From contig JAUIRK010000004.1 of NCBI GenBank assembly GCA_030549495.1, positions 124,001 through 188,000 on the forward strand: 64,000 nucleotides of DNA, read 5' to 3'. Source of the DNA: Nectonema munidae. Lineage: Eukaryota > Nematomorpha > Nectonematoida > Nectonematidae. Position numbers and translations under genes: made by a program. Below the pieces are notes generated by a model. The model ran no database searches. It was not told where the DNA came from and was given only the letters and a program-made list of their open reading frames with translations. Shown piece after piece: positions 22,616 through 35,949 of the stretch (positions are counted from its first letter, which is position 1; every line of letters starts with the position of its first letter).

Positions 22616-23846
22616 TATATCTGTCAAATAATCAATATAAAATTCTGTAATCAAAGAATCGAAAAATATTCTCTAAAAAATGAAAAAATATGAAACTTTC
22701 TCTTCATATTTTGCTACCTCATACGATGTTACAAAAGTTATTTATTACCTATATTTTGCAATTTGCACGATATTAAATAATATATTTGTCAAATCAATAT
22801 AAAATTCTGTAATCAAAGAATCGAAAAATGTTCAAATCAAAAAATATTTATTCTTTTTCAATATATCGTTGCCTCCCCTTACTTTTAGAATAGAAAGAAA
22901 CCTAGTCTCTAATAATTTTTATCAAATTATGCATATACGAAACTAAAAGTAAGGGTCCCCCCTCCGGATGTGCTCCCCTGTTATACATGTATTTCGAAGA
23001 TGAGTATGAAGTGACCTGAAAACCCTTTAGGTTAGGTACCTTGGAGTGTTTTCACCAAGAAGGCACACTTGCGCGGCTTGAGTATCATGACCAAAGAAGG
23101 CTTGGTGCTGGATGGAACCGAAGTATCTAGCCAGACTTACTCACGCCTACCCTCCCTCCTTGTGCTACATGAGTTTTAGAAGGAGCTATGCATTCCGTCT
23201 ACAAAGAAGAACTACCGTTTTCCAATGAGTTTTTTATTATAGTCATCAAAAGAGTTTTTCAAAAATGATCTGGACCGTAGAACTACAACGTGATAATTGA
23301 ATATCCTCAACAGAGTCTTCGGAAGGGAGAGAAGATATGTTAAGAAAAAGTTTGTTAGAATTTTTTAACGCTTTGAGGACCAGAATTTTGAAAAGTAATC
23401 ATGGACTTTCTTTTTCAATCGAATTTTATACATATAAAGGATTGAAAAATCTGCTGACTTAACTTTCTTAATTCCACTCTTATAAAATTTTGAGCGTTTG
23501 TAGCTTGTACGTACATACAATTGGAGATATGAATAATAAGGAATTCAGATGAAAAAATTGAGATTTTATAAAATTTGATAATATATGAAATTTATCAGAA
23601 TTTTAGTCAAATATGTTAGCCGTTTCAAATTTATTCACATGAACATTATATTAGTGGTATGGCAAGATCACATGAAACAACAAAAAACAAGAAATTGTAT
23701 ATAAAGTATATGCAGCATATTAATTAATTGATACATGGCTTAGCCTTTTTAAATTTTGTCACATAGAAGCAATATATATAGGGATATAGATAGGACTGGA
23801 TGACTGGAAATAATGAAAAATCTCAGCGACGTTGTAGCCTCATAAT
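22616..23846. other. Noncoding stretch between Tigger and hAT
   Basis: 22616-22860 is the third copy of the flanking repeat, with ATCAATATAAAATTCTGTAA present twice. Near 22960-22981 GTGCTCCCCTG resembles a 3' hAT end, but no partner was found. 22985-23380 has higher GC (CTTGCGCGGCTTGAGTATC) without an open frame I can support. 23380-23846 is AT-rich. Confidence 0.4.
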
Positions 23847-24553
23847 CAGTGGTTTTTAACCTGGGGTGCGAGTAACTTCTAAGGTGGAGGCGTGGGTTCT
23901 TAATAAAATTAAAATTTTCTGAAACGTGAGCAAATATTTAGAATTTTATGAAACAAATGCATAAATACCACTTTTTCATTACTTATTTACAATCTGCTAA
24001 TATATTTTGAATCCTGAAAATTTATCAAGAACCCATTTCACCGTTAAGTAGATGATGTTCCAAATGAAATACAAGAACATTACTTGAGTTAAAATTCAAC
24101 TCTATAACTAAAATGACTTCAAAGAATTGGATCTTGAAATATTCTGAGTCAAATATCTTTCTGTTTACTGTTTAGTCTCAAATCAGGCTCTTCGGATCCA
24201 CATATCTTTGTGAGGCTGCTTTTTCGATGCTTGTTGCTATCAAGAATAAGTTTAGAAACGGGCTTAATGTTGAAAGCGCTTTACATTGTTTCTACCTCCA
24301 TGGTATTCAACCATGCATTAAAGACCTAGTTCGTAAGAAGCAATGTCAAATAATCACTAATAATCAAAAAATATGTCACTAATAATTATCAAAAAGTTTT
24401 ATCTCACTAATTTATATTCACTGATAATAAAAAGAATATAATTAATAATATTTTTATCTTTCTTGAAAATTTAGGAGAGATACTGTGTAGATACAAGGAG
24501 AGAATGGGTATACCCTTAAGGGAGCGCGATGGTAAAAAGGTTGAGAGCCACTG
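23847..24553 (+). mobile_element. Internally deleted hAT transposon, 707 bp
   Basis: Perfect 8-bp target duplications CTCATAAT lie at 23839-23846 and 24554-24561. The terminal repeats are CAGTGGTTTTTAACC on the left and, complemented, CAGTGGCTCTCAACC on the right. Inside, 24216-24362 still encodes YLCEAAFSMLVAIKNKFRNG and KDLVRKKQCQ. This is the C-terminal dimerisation region of ZBED5-like hAT transposases; the rest of the gene is gone. Confidence 0.9.
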
Positions 24554-25330
24554 CTCATAATTATATTTAGAAAGCAAAAACAAGGCACAATAAAATACAC
24601 ATAACAGACGAAATATGACATAAAACAGGGAGGGCTTTTCAATCTGTGTATGGATCATGGAATCAATCATTAAGTTAGACACGAAATAAATGTGGGATTA
24701 TTTTTCTAAATTGTTCGATGATGACAATATTTATCAGATCTTTCATCTTAACTTATCTAGCCTTATCATTGATGTTACAACGAGTTTATCACCCACCAAA
24801 AGGAATCAAACAACACCTTCTTATTCAAGCACAAGCATAATTATTATTCTGCAATCGACATTTTCTTTGACATAGTATTTTCTTTAACGACAAAATTATC
24901 TAGACTTTCTGCGAACACGTGGCGCTGTCATATTTTTTATTTTATATTCAATTTTAATTTTTTTGGCAAATTGATTCAATCATTGTTAATTATGAAAAAT
25001 TGTTTTTCTATTGTATAAATATTTTTTTAATTAATAAAAGTTACATCAAACTACTTAAAAAATAAATGCACTTTCTAATATACTTCATCTTTTTTCTATG
25101 ACTTAAAGGTGTAATAATAATTTCTTGAATTTGGAGTTTTAATAGTAAAAAAATTTATTGAGAAAAATAGAAAGTTATAAAAGCAATTCCTATTTTTTGT
25201 ATGCATAGATACTTGTTGCATGCGAAACAAAAAGTAAAAGTTGTTGACAAGTTTATTTTTTTCACATAAAAAACATCTTTTTCTTTGTTGTGAAAACGTT
25301 GGCAAATGATTTTGAAGTTAAATTTCTATA
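24554..25330. other. AT-rich stretch, no feature recognised
   Basis: Short open frames only, with no motif, no terminal repeats and no target duplications that I can see. Confidence 0.4.
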
Positions 25331-26110
25331 TTTCCACTAAAACTGGTTATTGGAATATAGACGGTTCTTGATGTAAAATTACTAACTCTTGCTCGAATTC
25401 AAGCAACTTATTATTTTCTTTTGTTAATAACATTATATAAACAATAAAAGAACGTACTAGTGATGTTTCGAAAAGATCAAAAAATTCTTAGATGCGAGAT
25501 TTGTGCTCAAAATAATAATAGCTTTTTAATTGATTTGATGTATCGACCACACCCATAAATTGATTCTAATCAAAAATGATTGAAGCTATAGTTTGTATCG
25601 TGCCTTCACTTTGTTCTCGTTTCTTTTTGCAACGTATTTTTTGTTTATTTGGTGAAAAGTAGTTTGAAACCATATTGACGCATCGTGAATCCACCCATTT
25701 CAACAAATCAATTTTTTTATTTTTAAAATAATCTGTATCTTCTTTTTGAAATTAAAATCCTTTTTCAAATCGTTAGGAAGGTGTTTATGATTTGCGTGTA
25801 GAATTCCCGAAGCGCAAATACGTCCATCGTGTAAATAATAAATCAAATGAGGTAAAAAATTGTATGGCATCCTGAACCCTCAAACATTGAGCTAATTCGG
25901 TGCATTTAGCTAAGCAATCACTCACTTCTGTTTTTCGAGAGTACGGATTCAAACTGTATGCAAAACCAGATATTCCAGCCAAGGCCCAAATTTTGAAACC
26001 CCACTTAATGGGTTTAGCCTTAACATACTGTTTCATTATACTATGAACATTACATTTTACCATTCTTTCCTCTATACTTCATTTTTCACTGCATACACTA
26101 ATGTATCTTC
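25330..26110 (-). pseudogene. piggyBac transposase fossil (PGBD4-like), C-terminal two thirds
   Basis: Minus-strand translation: ERMVKCNVHSIMKQYVKAKP then IKWGFKIWALAGISGFAY (26063-25960), matching DE.M..FKGR..LKQYMP.KPIKWGIK.W. Then FFTSFDLLF, then KWVDSRCVNMVSNYFSPNKQ (about 25700), then MGVVDTSNQLKSYY (about 25560-25510) and a C-terminal LVRSFIVYIML. The order is exactly that of the piggyBac DDE domain. Several frame breaks and stops make it inactive. The N-terminal third is absent; directly upstream is the 128-bp TTAT MITE. Confidence 0.8.
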
Positions 26111-26118
26111 TTAATTAT

Positions 26119-26246
26119 CCCATTAACGACCAGAATAATCAGACGATATCTAATGTAAAGCAGAAGATTTGTATTAAAGAGCTTTGATAAACGCAGACGA
26201 TTTTATTTTTGTAAAGTCGACTATAGTCGACATGGGCGTTAACGGG
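26119..26246. mobile_element. 128-bp piggyBac-like MITE with TTAT target duplication
   Basis: The ends are CCCATTAACGACCA and, complemented, CCCGTTAACGCCCA. TTAT flanks both sides (26115-26118 and 26247-26250). It contains CAGACGATATCTAA and CGCAGACGATTT, shared with the 130-bp element at 52277-52406 that has TTAA flanks. Same family, non-coding. Confidence 0.8.
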
Positions 26247-26339
26247 TTATTAAGCAGAGCTATACTGATTGAATATACTGAGAATTTTTTGCTCTATTCC
26301 CCTTATTTTCGCTAATATCAGAAAAAATTCTTATTTCCA

Positions 26340-27860
26340 TCAATCCATTAAAGTCAGAATATTTTCAATGTTATCAAGTATGCTGAATTCAGTGGTTATG
26401 TCCATTTTTTCTCAAAATCAATAAAACATCTAATTTATATATGGCATCTCATCTCAAAAAATACTTTTTATTTAAATAATTATATAAAGTTTTTTACACA
26501 TCATTTTCAAGCATGTTGAATTTAGTGGTGATATTCATTTTTTTTATGAAAATCAATCAAACCTGTCAAAAAACTGAGATATATATGACGACAGCCCATC
26601 TCAGAAAGAAACTTTTTATCAAAATAATTATATATTTTACACATATATACCCATTTTCAAGTATGCTGAATTCAGTGGTGATGTCCATTTTTTTTTATCA
26701 AAATCAATTAAACATGTCTAAAAATTGATTTATATATGACAGCTCATCACAAAAAGAACTTTTTATTTAAATATATAAAGTATTTACACATACAGTAATG
26801 TAGCCAGAAATTTATATTTCGAGGGGCTAAATAGGGCACTAATATACATGCTTACCTACTGGCATTGTCTAAAATTAAAGCATCAGATGCTGCTTATAAC
26901 AAGTAACAACCCTTCTCTTTGTGTTTATGAGCTCCTTTCTCTACTTGTGTCCTATACTTTGTTAAGGTTTTAGGTTTTATCGTGGTTAATATTTCTTATC
27001 TTCGTTTCTCATATCAAAGAGAAATTTTTTATTGTAAATCTGCTTTCTTATTACAGGTAGAAGGCCCATCTTAAAATAAAGTTTGATCGTTACCGTCAAT
27101 GATATATCAATACGTTTTCTATGTTTTGATTTTGTTTGATTTATATTGTTAGTATAAGCCCATTGTAAAAAATTAATTCATTATTTCATTTCAATTTGTA
27201 AATTTCAATTTTTTGATGGTGGGGCCATAACTTAGATGGAGGGCCCCGGCCCAAGTGCCCCATAGTGGCTGCATATATACACATTTTCAAGTATGCTGAA
27301 TTCAGTGGTGATGTCCATTTTTTTTATCAAAATTAATTAAACCTGTAAAAAATTGATTTTGACAGCCCATCTAAAAAGGAACATTTTATTTAATTAATTA
27401 TAGAAAGTTTTTTCTCATATTTTCAAGTATGCTGTATTCAGTGGTGATTTCCATTTTTTATCAAAATCAATCAAACATGTCTAAAAATTAATTTATATAT
27501 GACAGCTCATCTCAAAAAGCAAATTTTTATTTAAATAATTATATAAAGTTTTTTTTTTATCATATAACCATTTTCAATTCTGAATTCACTGGTGATGTCC
27601 ATTTTTTATGAAAATCAATTAAACGTCAAAATATTTATTTATATATGAGAGCTCACCTCAAAAAGGGACATTTTATTTAATTAATTATATAAAGTTTTTT
27701 ACATACATACATACACATTTTTAAGTCTGTTAAATTCAGTGGTAATGCCAATTTTTTATCAAATATGTGAAAAAATTGATTTATATATGACAGCTCATCT
27801 CAAAAAGGGACCTTTTATTTAATTAATTATATAAAGTTTTTTACACACATACCCATTTAT
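26340..27860 (+). repeat. A-type satellite array, about 150-bp units
   Basis: About seven to eight diverged units, each with a TGCTGAATTCAGTGGTGAT core, an ATCAATCAAAC(C/G)TGTC block, GACAGC(C/T)CATCTCAAAAAG and ATTATATAAAGTTTTTTACACA. It matches the array of the TTAA element at 50.2-51.8 kb. No terminal repeats or B units are found here, so this may be a fragment (copy 4) or a free-standing array. It is interrupted at about 26797-27271. Confidence 0.8.
26797..27271. mobile_element. Probable hAT-like non-autonomous insertion in the A array
   Basis: It breaks an A unit between TTTACACATAC and CATATATACACATTTTC. The left edge AGTAATGTAGCCAG resembles the common hAT end CAGTGGCGTAGCCAG. The right edge GTGCCCCATAGTGGCTGCA is only loosely complementary. 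About 475 bp, no coding. The exact ends are uncertain. Confidence 0.45.
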
Positions 27861-30800
27861 AAAGACTGGGTTGATAATATTTTGATGGGTATTGAAACAA
27901 AAACCTTTTGGTAATGAAATATCTTCAGAAGAGATTAACTAATAGTCCTAAGAATTTCATTATCCGAATAGTTTTTTTAATGTTGTGTTCGGATTAACGA
28001 GGGTTGAAATATCAAAAATGCTTAATTATAAATTAAAAAGCTTTCACTATTTCTACATAAGTATCCAAAATATGAAATAAAATTTCCACCTACTCTTCTA
28101 TATTGAGAATTCGATTAGCTTATAAACAAAACTCTAGAATTCGAAAAATGCACAAGAAACGTGTTGTCACGGATTGAATCTATTTCTTTTTGAAGCTCCA
28201 ATATCTGACATATGCTCTGACAGTCTTGTTAAGAAATGACTTATTTAAAATGAAAAAGGATGAATTTAAAATGAAAAAGGATGAATTTAAAATGGAAACG
28301 GACGAATTTAAAGTGAAGATGGTATATCTCCCAGTTTTCTCCATTCTGTACCAGTAGCATAGACCCCTTGAATAGAATTTCTAGCAACTTGCTCTCTCGA
28401 GTCACGAAATTTGAGGCCTACTATTTTAAGAAGTAATGTCGTCGCTGCATGTAAGCAATGGTACACACACACAAAACATAAAATGTCAATCAAAAGAATT
28501 TTTAAGTTTTTGTAAAATAATGAATATACTTATTTATTTTCCTTTATGTTTCTCTACTAACAACACACCATGATTAACAAGTGATCTATAGTTGTGGATG
28601 CAACAACAGGAATGAGCCAGAGGCGCACATCTAAGAGCCCGCTAAATGTGTTTTCAGTGCTTGAGGACTGAATTGATGGTATGCCAAATGGGCGTTTCAG
28701 TTTGTTACAGCTTAAGAATGCATATCTATGTCTGTACTCATCATTCTGATTGTGGATGGATTTCAGTTAAAGGTGGAAAAAGACGAAGCAAACCACCATC
28801 AATTTTCGTTGGAGTTGCGAAGTTGTACTTAAAGCAGGCCTCCTTTTTAACTAGAAATACAACTTCTTCAGCAGAGGCCTGAACTGAAAACAAATGACTC
28901 GAAACGGAGACTCTGCATAATATAAGGGACTTTTCTTCTATTTGTAATTGTCATCCAGAAGAAGTTGTCAAAAATCCTGCATTTTTCGTGTAGTCATACT
29001 ACATCTATAAAACTGATGCAAGAGGACGTTCTGTTATCTAGTTTCTTTATTTTTAACACTTGAGATCATCATTGGAGTTTTTTGATTCTAAAATCTGTTG
29101 TGGAAATTGTAACGGTAAAACCAAAACTTATTTTGCTAGGGTTTGTTGTCTGCAAAAAACAACCTTGTCAGTAAATGGTACAAGTTACTTAAAATTCTAA
29201 CATGCATAACCGAGTATCAGTTCAAAATAAAGACTATTGAAGGTCTTGAAGAAATGAATCACATATGTTGTTCGGATTCGCTATTTTTGTTACTGAACTT
29301 CATAATATTTCGCCAGTTGTAAATATAATGAGATGAAAGTCTGGTTCAATTCCTTTATATAGAGTGGAAAATTTTTCCAGCTCAACATTTGGTACACAAA
29401 TTTCGAGACAATATTTTATGTGCCAAAACTGAAGAACTAATTAATTGAGTATTTCTCAGAAGAAAGGTGAACTAACTGTACCTCTACTCTCAACAGTACA
29501 TTTAATACTCAACGCTTGATAACTTTTTGATAAGTTAACCTGCATTGTTGCAGAGCTGATCTGATCCTACCTTTAGCGGATATTAAGATAGTCCAATGGC
29601 CGTATTTCAAGGAGCATGTGTTACTCTGTCAATCAAACTTTTAAATGAATTTGCGCTTGAAAGGGGTGATAAAGAAAGACAACTCGATTGCTTAAAAAAG
29701 CATAAACTATTCGCTAAGAATTAAATTGGTATTTTTTATACTTGATGACTTAGATGTTAACATACTGTACTATATGTTTTTTGTGTATTGTTACATCTTG
29801 TGTGTATTTCATTGCAAATATACAATATTCTGGGTCATTCTGTGCAATTTCTACGTGATTCAACCCTTAAATTGAATTAAAAATAAAAATAAAATTTTTA
29901 AAATTAAAAATATAAATGTGAATATACTCATTAAAAGTATTTTTATGAGAAATCTTTATATATTCAACGGATCATATCAACGTATCAATAAGACTGACAG
30001 ATAAAGGCGCAAAGCGAAAATATTACAAAAAATTGAGTTAAATCGTTTCAAATGGATTTTCGATTTCCATTGTAATAAAAATGTTAATAAAGTCTAAATA
30101 TCTGTTTTTTTGTAAGAAATTCATTTATACAGAGACATAGACAAACTTTAATGTCAGGAAGGGGGTGAGGAGGATAATGCCATATTAAAATAAACTAGCA
30201 TATAAGGAGGAAGAGAGATGCATGTCTACTCTTCGGTCTGACTTTTTTAAGTTGCATTATCCTTCCAATATCTAGAATAAATCTGAAAATTTGCTATTTT
30301 AAGAGAAAATGATAGATGAGATAGAGTATTTTAATCTGAAAATGTTTCCATGTTAATTTGAAAAAATAGTAGATTGGGAGCTAAGCACTTAGAAAGTTGA
30401 GAAATGACGCCCACTCTGTGTAGCTGCTTAAAATTACAAATAAATCCAAGAAAACATGCACAAAGAACAGAATAATCTTCAATCCCAAACATAATTTTGT
30501 CTGAGTTGGGTGTAAGTTTCACCTTCCATTAATCGATACTCGGAGGAATTATGCTACAAACAGGTTACTAATTTATTTGTCATGAATACGCCATTTAGAT
30601 GCTCTTTGTAACAATGTCATGGATACAACAAAGCCACCCGAATATACTGACGTGTATATATGCATACTTTTGAAAATTATTATTCATGTTGTATACGTGA
30701 TTTAAGAGGTGAAAACGAAAGCAATGATTGTGTGCACGCACGTGCTCCATAATATATTTGGAAATGGGTTCAACTCAATCCCTCCCCTTACTCTAATAAC

Positions 30801-31940
30801 TTTTCTATACTTTATTTAGTGACATCAGGGTTATTATTGTTAGCAAATGAGCAGTGTGCCTTGTTATTGTTAGCGAGTATTCAAGTAAAAGGAAAAAGCG
30901 AAAATGATCTTGATTTATTCACAGTGCCAAATACATTAATATAATTTATTTTATATAGCTTATTTCAGAGAACATAGATTCTCTCATTCTTACTCTTCAG
31001 AGAAGCAACAAAATCTTTCTTCTTTCAAATTCTCCTATTGGAGACATTTTTGCCGGTAAGCCTTTCTTTTGTATCTTTTTTCTTTTCTCGAAACTCTAAC
31101 CGGAAGGATATGCCTTGTCACTACCACCTACACAAATTTCAAAATCAGTATCTTCGCTGAGTTGGTCACGCTAATGCCACTTTTGATAAATAGATTTTTA
31201 TCAATTCTATTTGACAGCAATGGATATTTATCTTTTTAAAGAAATATAAAAAAAGGCCTAAAATTAGAAGCTGACCTCTTCTTTCAAATTTTATATCTAA
31301 ATCCATGACTGAGTAATTATAAAAAAAATATGATACCCATATCATACCCAACATAACATATACTATAAAAAATTCCAATATTCTTTTTTAAACTATGCTA
31401 AGTATATTTATTCTGAAAATCACAAAAAATTGCATTAAACTTTCGTTTCGTAAAAACAAAGATGTCGCAAAAATCTAGAGGTTGGTTGTAAAAGTAAACA
31501 TGAGAAAAATATTGTTTTATTTTCATAATAGAGATTATAAAAAAATACAAACCAAAAAATTAACTATGGTACTTAACAAAACATTTGACATGTAGGTAAA
31601 CTTCGCGAGTGGAACATATGTTTACTAACTTGATTTTACACAATTTGCATTTTCTATTTTTATTATCTGGATGAATTGATACCAAGTGTTTTTGATTTGT
31701 AAATCTTATATCATCACAAACGTTTTCCTGGGTAGATTTTTTCTCTTGATATAGAGATAGTTTTTGCTACATATATTTTAAATGACAGTACCTCCCATGA
31801 CAGATATTTTACTCTGAATAAAATCCACGCATTTTATAGTGATGCATCAATGCCCCATAAAAATAAAGGCCACCAACACTTCTTTGATCTTATTCCAATT
31901 CTGTATTTATTTACATTCTGATTTAGTCGATCAGTTCAGC
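27860..31940. other. Mostly noncoding; decayed coding-like patches, nothing assigned
   Basis: 28240-28315 has four copies of a 20-21 bp unit (GATGAATTTAAAATGAAAAAG). Between 28560 and 29720 several short frames look as if derived from a protein (CGNCNGKTKTYFARVCCLQK near 29100; VFQGACVTLSIKLLNEFALE near 29600), but I cannot name it; an old DNA transposon gene is the likeliest source. 29750-31940 is AT-rich with no supported feature. Confidence 0.3.
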
Positions 31941-32577
31941 CCATAACTTGATTATAAACATAAATCAGATAGGGCAATTGCATATCTTATAATTTTTTGG
32001 CTGTTCTACATCTCTTACATTTTTGAACTGGTTTAACACCATAACAACTCAGCTGTCTCTCCAAGCAGCAATGAATGTTTTATCATTCAAAGAGTAATCT
32101 AATTTATCTATTTTCAACATTTCTTTTTTTGATGAAATACCAACTGATAATATTCTGTTTTTTTCATTGTGGAAATATATCGAATCATTTCGTGCTGTAA
32201 CTCCCAAAGCAAAAATGGAAAAGTAATTATCCATAACAATTAATTTAGGTTTTTGAGCCATTGTTTCTACTCAATCTAATACAACACCGCCACCAAGATC
32301 ATAACTTTTTACATTTTAAGTTTTTCGCCCAGTTTTATCTTAATATATATCACAATCAATAAGATTTTCATTCTTTGAATTCAAGCACCATGCCATGTAG
32401 CCAAAGCATATTGGTTTATTCAAAATTATATGCTTTATAAATGAACCATGCTTCCTAAAATAGTCAATCATTGCTTCAACATTTATAACTTGGTTACAAA
32501 AAGCATATTTTGCAAAATTAACTTTTCAATTTTACAAAAATTCTGAAACTCTACCTAGTTTGGTATCTTTAGGTAGT
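31940..32577 (-). pseudogene. piggyBac transposase, C-terminal part (split by LINE)
   Basis: The minus strand reads INVEAMIDYFRKHGSFIKHI then GYMAWCLNSKNENLIDCDIY (about 32510-32380), equal to DESM...GRH..KQ...KP...G.K.W.L....GY...F.+Y. After a break comes KLIVMDNYFSIFAL (32261-32200; D-FFTS motif), then a W.D.. block at about 32055. It is inactive. The other part of the same gene is at 35950-36520, beyond the LINE. Confidence 0.7.
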
Positions 32578-32846
32578 TTTTTTTTTTTTTTAATTAATAT
32601 GATATTTATTTACAAATGAAAGTTTACGCATGAGAAAAGTATGACAAAAACAACTGAACCAAATTATCGAAACAGTATGAAAATAATGTAGGTAATTTTG
32701 TGAAGATCCAAAAGCTAGGAGGCCGCAGTTAGGATTCAACACAGACTTTCAAGGATAGGGTAGAAAAATGAAGCATCGAGGACACGAGTTCAAAGCATTG
32801 CTCACGGAAACAAAGTGGAATATTGTTGTAGAGTCAAATAATAAAA

Positions 32847-34961
32847 TTAGGAAGTAGAGCAGACATAGCAGTTTCTGTCACAATAGGTATAATGGCTATA
32901 GGAAGAAATGAAAAAATTTTTCCAAATTTTTTTGAAGGTTTTCACAGATAAACTGGGGTCTTGAAAGAGAAAAGGAAATTGTTTGTGAAGTAAATTTGTT
33001 TTGTATCTGACTGACACAGTAGAAGTTGAGAGTCGGAAAAACACAGGCAAAGGATCGTGTGCTTTTCGGGTTTCGTGCTTTATATTATCATTATATTGTA
33101 GAAATTTGCTGAAGAGTCCATGTGGTCTGTTATTGATGTTTTTATGCAAAAAGCAAGCAACTTTAAGATTGAAGAGATCATTCAGTTTGAGTAGATAGTG
33201 AATTTTGAAGACAGGTTCTGTGTGTGAGTTGTATTTGAGATTGAAAACATTTCTGAGACCACGCTTTTGTAAAATCTCAATACGAATTTTACCGCTTGGG
33301 TACCAGTTTATGAGGCTATACTGAATGTGTGGCAAGAACAGAGTTTTGTAAAGAAGGAGCTTGATATTCGTAGGAAAGATATGTTTTGTGCGATGAAAAA
33401 CTCCAATAACTTGGCTCAATTTATTTGAAACCATATTAACATGATGGGAAAAGCTTAGCTTATTGTCAAGCACAAGCCCAAGTAGATTAAACTTATTGAC
33501 TATGTTGAAACGTGCTTTGGATAGAAAGTCTTCATTTACACTGTCTTTCATGGATACAACCATTGCTTTAGATTTTACATAGTTAATTTTCAAATCATTA
33601 TTCGTGCACCAAGCATAAAATAGGTTTAGATTATATAAAAACATGTTAATATTGATACACTTATCTTTTTTAATACAGGAAAGTGGGAAATAGCCACAGA
33701 AGTCATCAGCATAGAGAACAAAGGAAAATATACTTGATACATCAAAAATATCATTTACATAGAGACTAAACAATAGGGGAGATAAAACAGAGCCCTGTGG
33801 TACACCTGATCTGATAGGAGTGAAAGACGAAAGAGAATTATTCACCGATACACACTGTTTGCGAGCAGAAAGATATGAACAGAGGAGTGAAAGAGAGTTT
33901 TTACTGATCCTAGACTTAGAAAGTTTTTGGATCAACAGTGAGTGGTTGACTGAATCAAAGGCCTTACTCATATCAAAAAAAAGAAGGACCATGTCTTCTT
34001 TTTTTTCTAAAGAGGAAACGAGTTCTTCAATGAGGAAAGAGTGCAAAATTTCTGTTGAATAGTCCTTCCTGAAACTGAATTGATGCTTATGAACAAGTTT
34101 ATTTTGCAATATATGACCTTCAAGCTAAGTGAGAATAACTCTTTCAAAAACTTTGGAAAGTGCAGGCACCAACGAAATAGGTCGGTAGTTATCTACATCT
34201 CTCCGATCTTCTTTTTTCCAGAGAGGGATTACTTTATGTGTTTTGAGAATAGAAGGGAATATGCAATGTCTAAAAGCCGAGTTGATAGCCATAGCTAAAA
34301 ACTCAGAGACAGCCGTACCAATTAGCTTAATATGATAAGTCGATATGCCATATATATCACATGAATGACTGCTTTTTATTTTGTTTATTTCATTCAAAAC
34401 ACCTACGCTATCAACATTAATGAAAGAAAAAGAGCCATCATCATAGGCATAAGAAGATTCATGTGTAAAATTGTTTGGAACATTCGAGCAAGCACGAGAG
34501 AAATAAGCATTAAGCTTTTCAGCAACTAAATATTCGTTATCTATGAGCGTATCTCCTTCTCTCAAAGAAATACTTCTAGTTTGAGGGTTTTTCAGTGTTT
34601 TATTGACTATTGACCAAGTCTCCTGAATTGAACTATGTTTAGTAAAAAGATTACCATAGTATGATTCTTTTAGGAGACGAACTTTGTACTTAATTAAATT
34701 TCTCAAAGAAATATATTTGCTAGTACATCGTAATTGTAAACTTCTCTCACTGCATTTGTATATCTTCATTTTTTTAAACATAGTATCTCTTGCTTTGATG
34801 AGATTGATAACTTCAAAGGAAATCCAAGGTTTCATTCTAATTTTGTATCTGTTAATTATCGTATGATCTATTCTAGTTGACGCTTCAACAGACGACTTAA
34901 TAACGTGTGTTAAAGATGAAAAAGGTTTATCAGGGTTATCAAATGACTCAGAGGTTTTCAA
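32847..34961 (-). pseudogene. LINE reverse transcriptase domain
   Basis: Continuous apart from one TAG at 34125-34127. Motifs: VDNYRPISLVPALSKVFERV before it; then HQFSFRKDYSTEILHSFLIE, LLFFDMSKAFDSVNHSLLI, SGVPQGSVLSPLLFSLYVND and FVLYADDF (the catalytic YADD), then FNLLGLVLDNKLSF and the thumb. The C-terminus ends YCDRNCYVC, a short Cys-rich tail. Catalytic residues are intact. No RNase H domain follows. Sequence and layout match the LINE at 17.6 kb. Confidence 0.88.
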
Positions 34962-35004
34962 AGAATTTATGGCTTCAGAAGCAACTCTGATGAAAAGCTT
35001 TTCA

Positions 35005-35835
35005 TCAAAAAGTCTTCTTCAACACCGATTTACTTAAATTTTTTCCCAAATTAATCGATACTAAAAGGGGAATGTGATCTGAAAAAAAAGAATGGCAATT
35101 CAAAGCGAAAAACTCATTGTAGCTTTGATTGATGAAAATGTTGTCAATAAGTGTATTCGAATGAGGCCTAGTAGGTAATGTAATAACAGGCTTCAAAAAA
35201 CTGGATAGAATGAGATTATAAAAAAAATTTACAGTAGTGCTATATTCTAATTCGAAAAGGTTTATATTGAAATCACCGCAGAGAATATTGATATAGTCGT
35301 TGTTTATCTTGGAAAGAAGGTTAGAAAAAAATTCAAAAAAGCATTCAATGTCGCTTTGTTTAGTAGAAGGAAGCCTATAAAAATTGTGAACCAGGACTCT
35401 TTCATTTTTGTTTATTTTCAGAAGTATACAACAATACTCAAATACATTTGGCACAACTTTAGTGTCATAAAGAGAGAATGCACAACTTTGCTCTACATAA
35501 AAAGCTAATCCCCCATGTAAAGATATATCACTAGGCATGTTAAAGAACTTATAATTTTCTAAAGGATAGTTAGTCTGTCTATCTTTACACCAAGTTTCCT
35601 GTAAGGCAATAGCCACTACATGTGACCCTATGCACTTATTCATTGCATCAATAAAACAGTCCAATTCATAAAACTTACTTTTTAACGATTGTACATTTAA
35701 ACTTAATAGGTTAAAGTTGAAAAAGGAGAGCGGTTTAGAATTAAAATCAAAGACATACGAACTTTTGATAACCGAGTTTGAAGAATCGATATCAAAATTA
35801 GCGTGAATTTCTGAAAAATCGGTAGACTTACTCAT
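35005..35835 (-). pseudogene. LINE endonuclease domain (apurinic/exonuclease-III type)
   Basis: Begins MSKSTDFSEIHANFD. Motifs: NVQSLKSKFYEL, VAIALQETWC, HGGLAFYVEQS, VLVHNFYRLPS, ILCGDFNINLFE, TLIDNIFINQ and FFSDHIPLLVSI, which are all the catalytic blocks (N, E, Y, D-N, D-H). It nicks target DNA for target-primed reverse transcription. The frame then shifts into the RT region near 35000. ORF2 of this family probably starts at the Met at 35835. Confidence 0.85.
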
Positions 35836-35949
35836 GATCCAGGGTTAGTTTATTAGAGTCTTCAAAATGGGTATACTCCATAAATTTATCAAATGTTCTT
35901 CTCAGTATATTTCTTGAAACAAAAATAATCTTTACATTCCGGTAAATAT

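Noticed and set aside
22960-22985. GTGCTCCCCTG as the 3' end of a hAT
   Set aside because: No matching 5' end or 8-bp duplication found.
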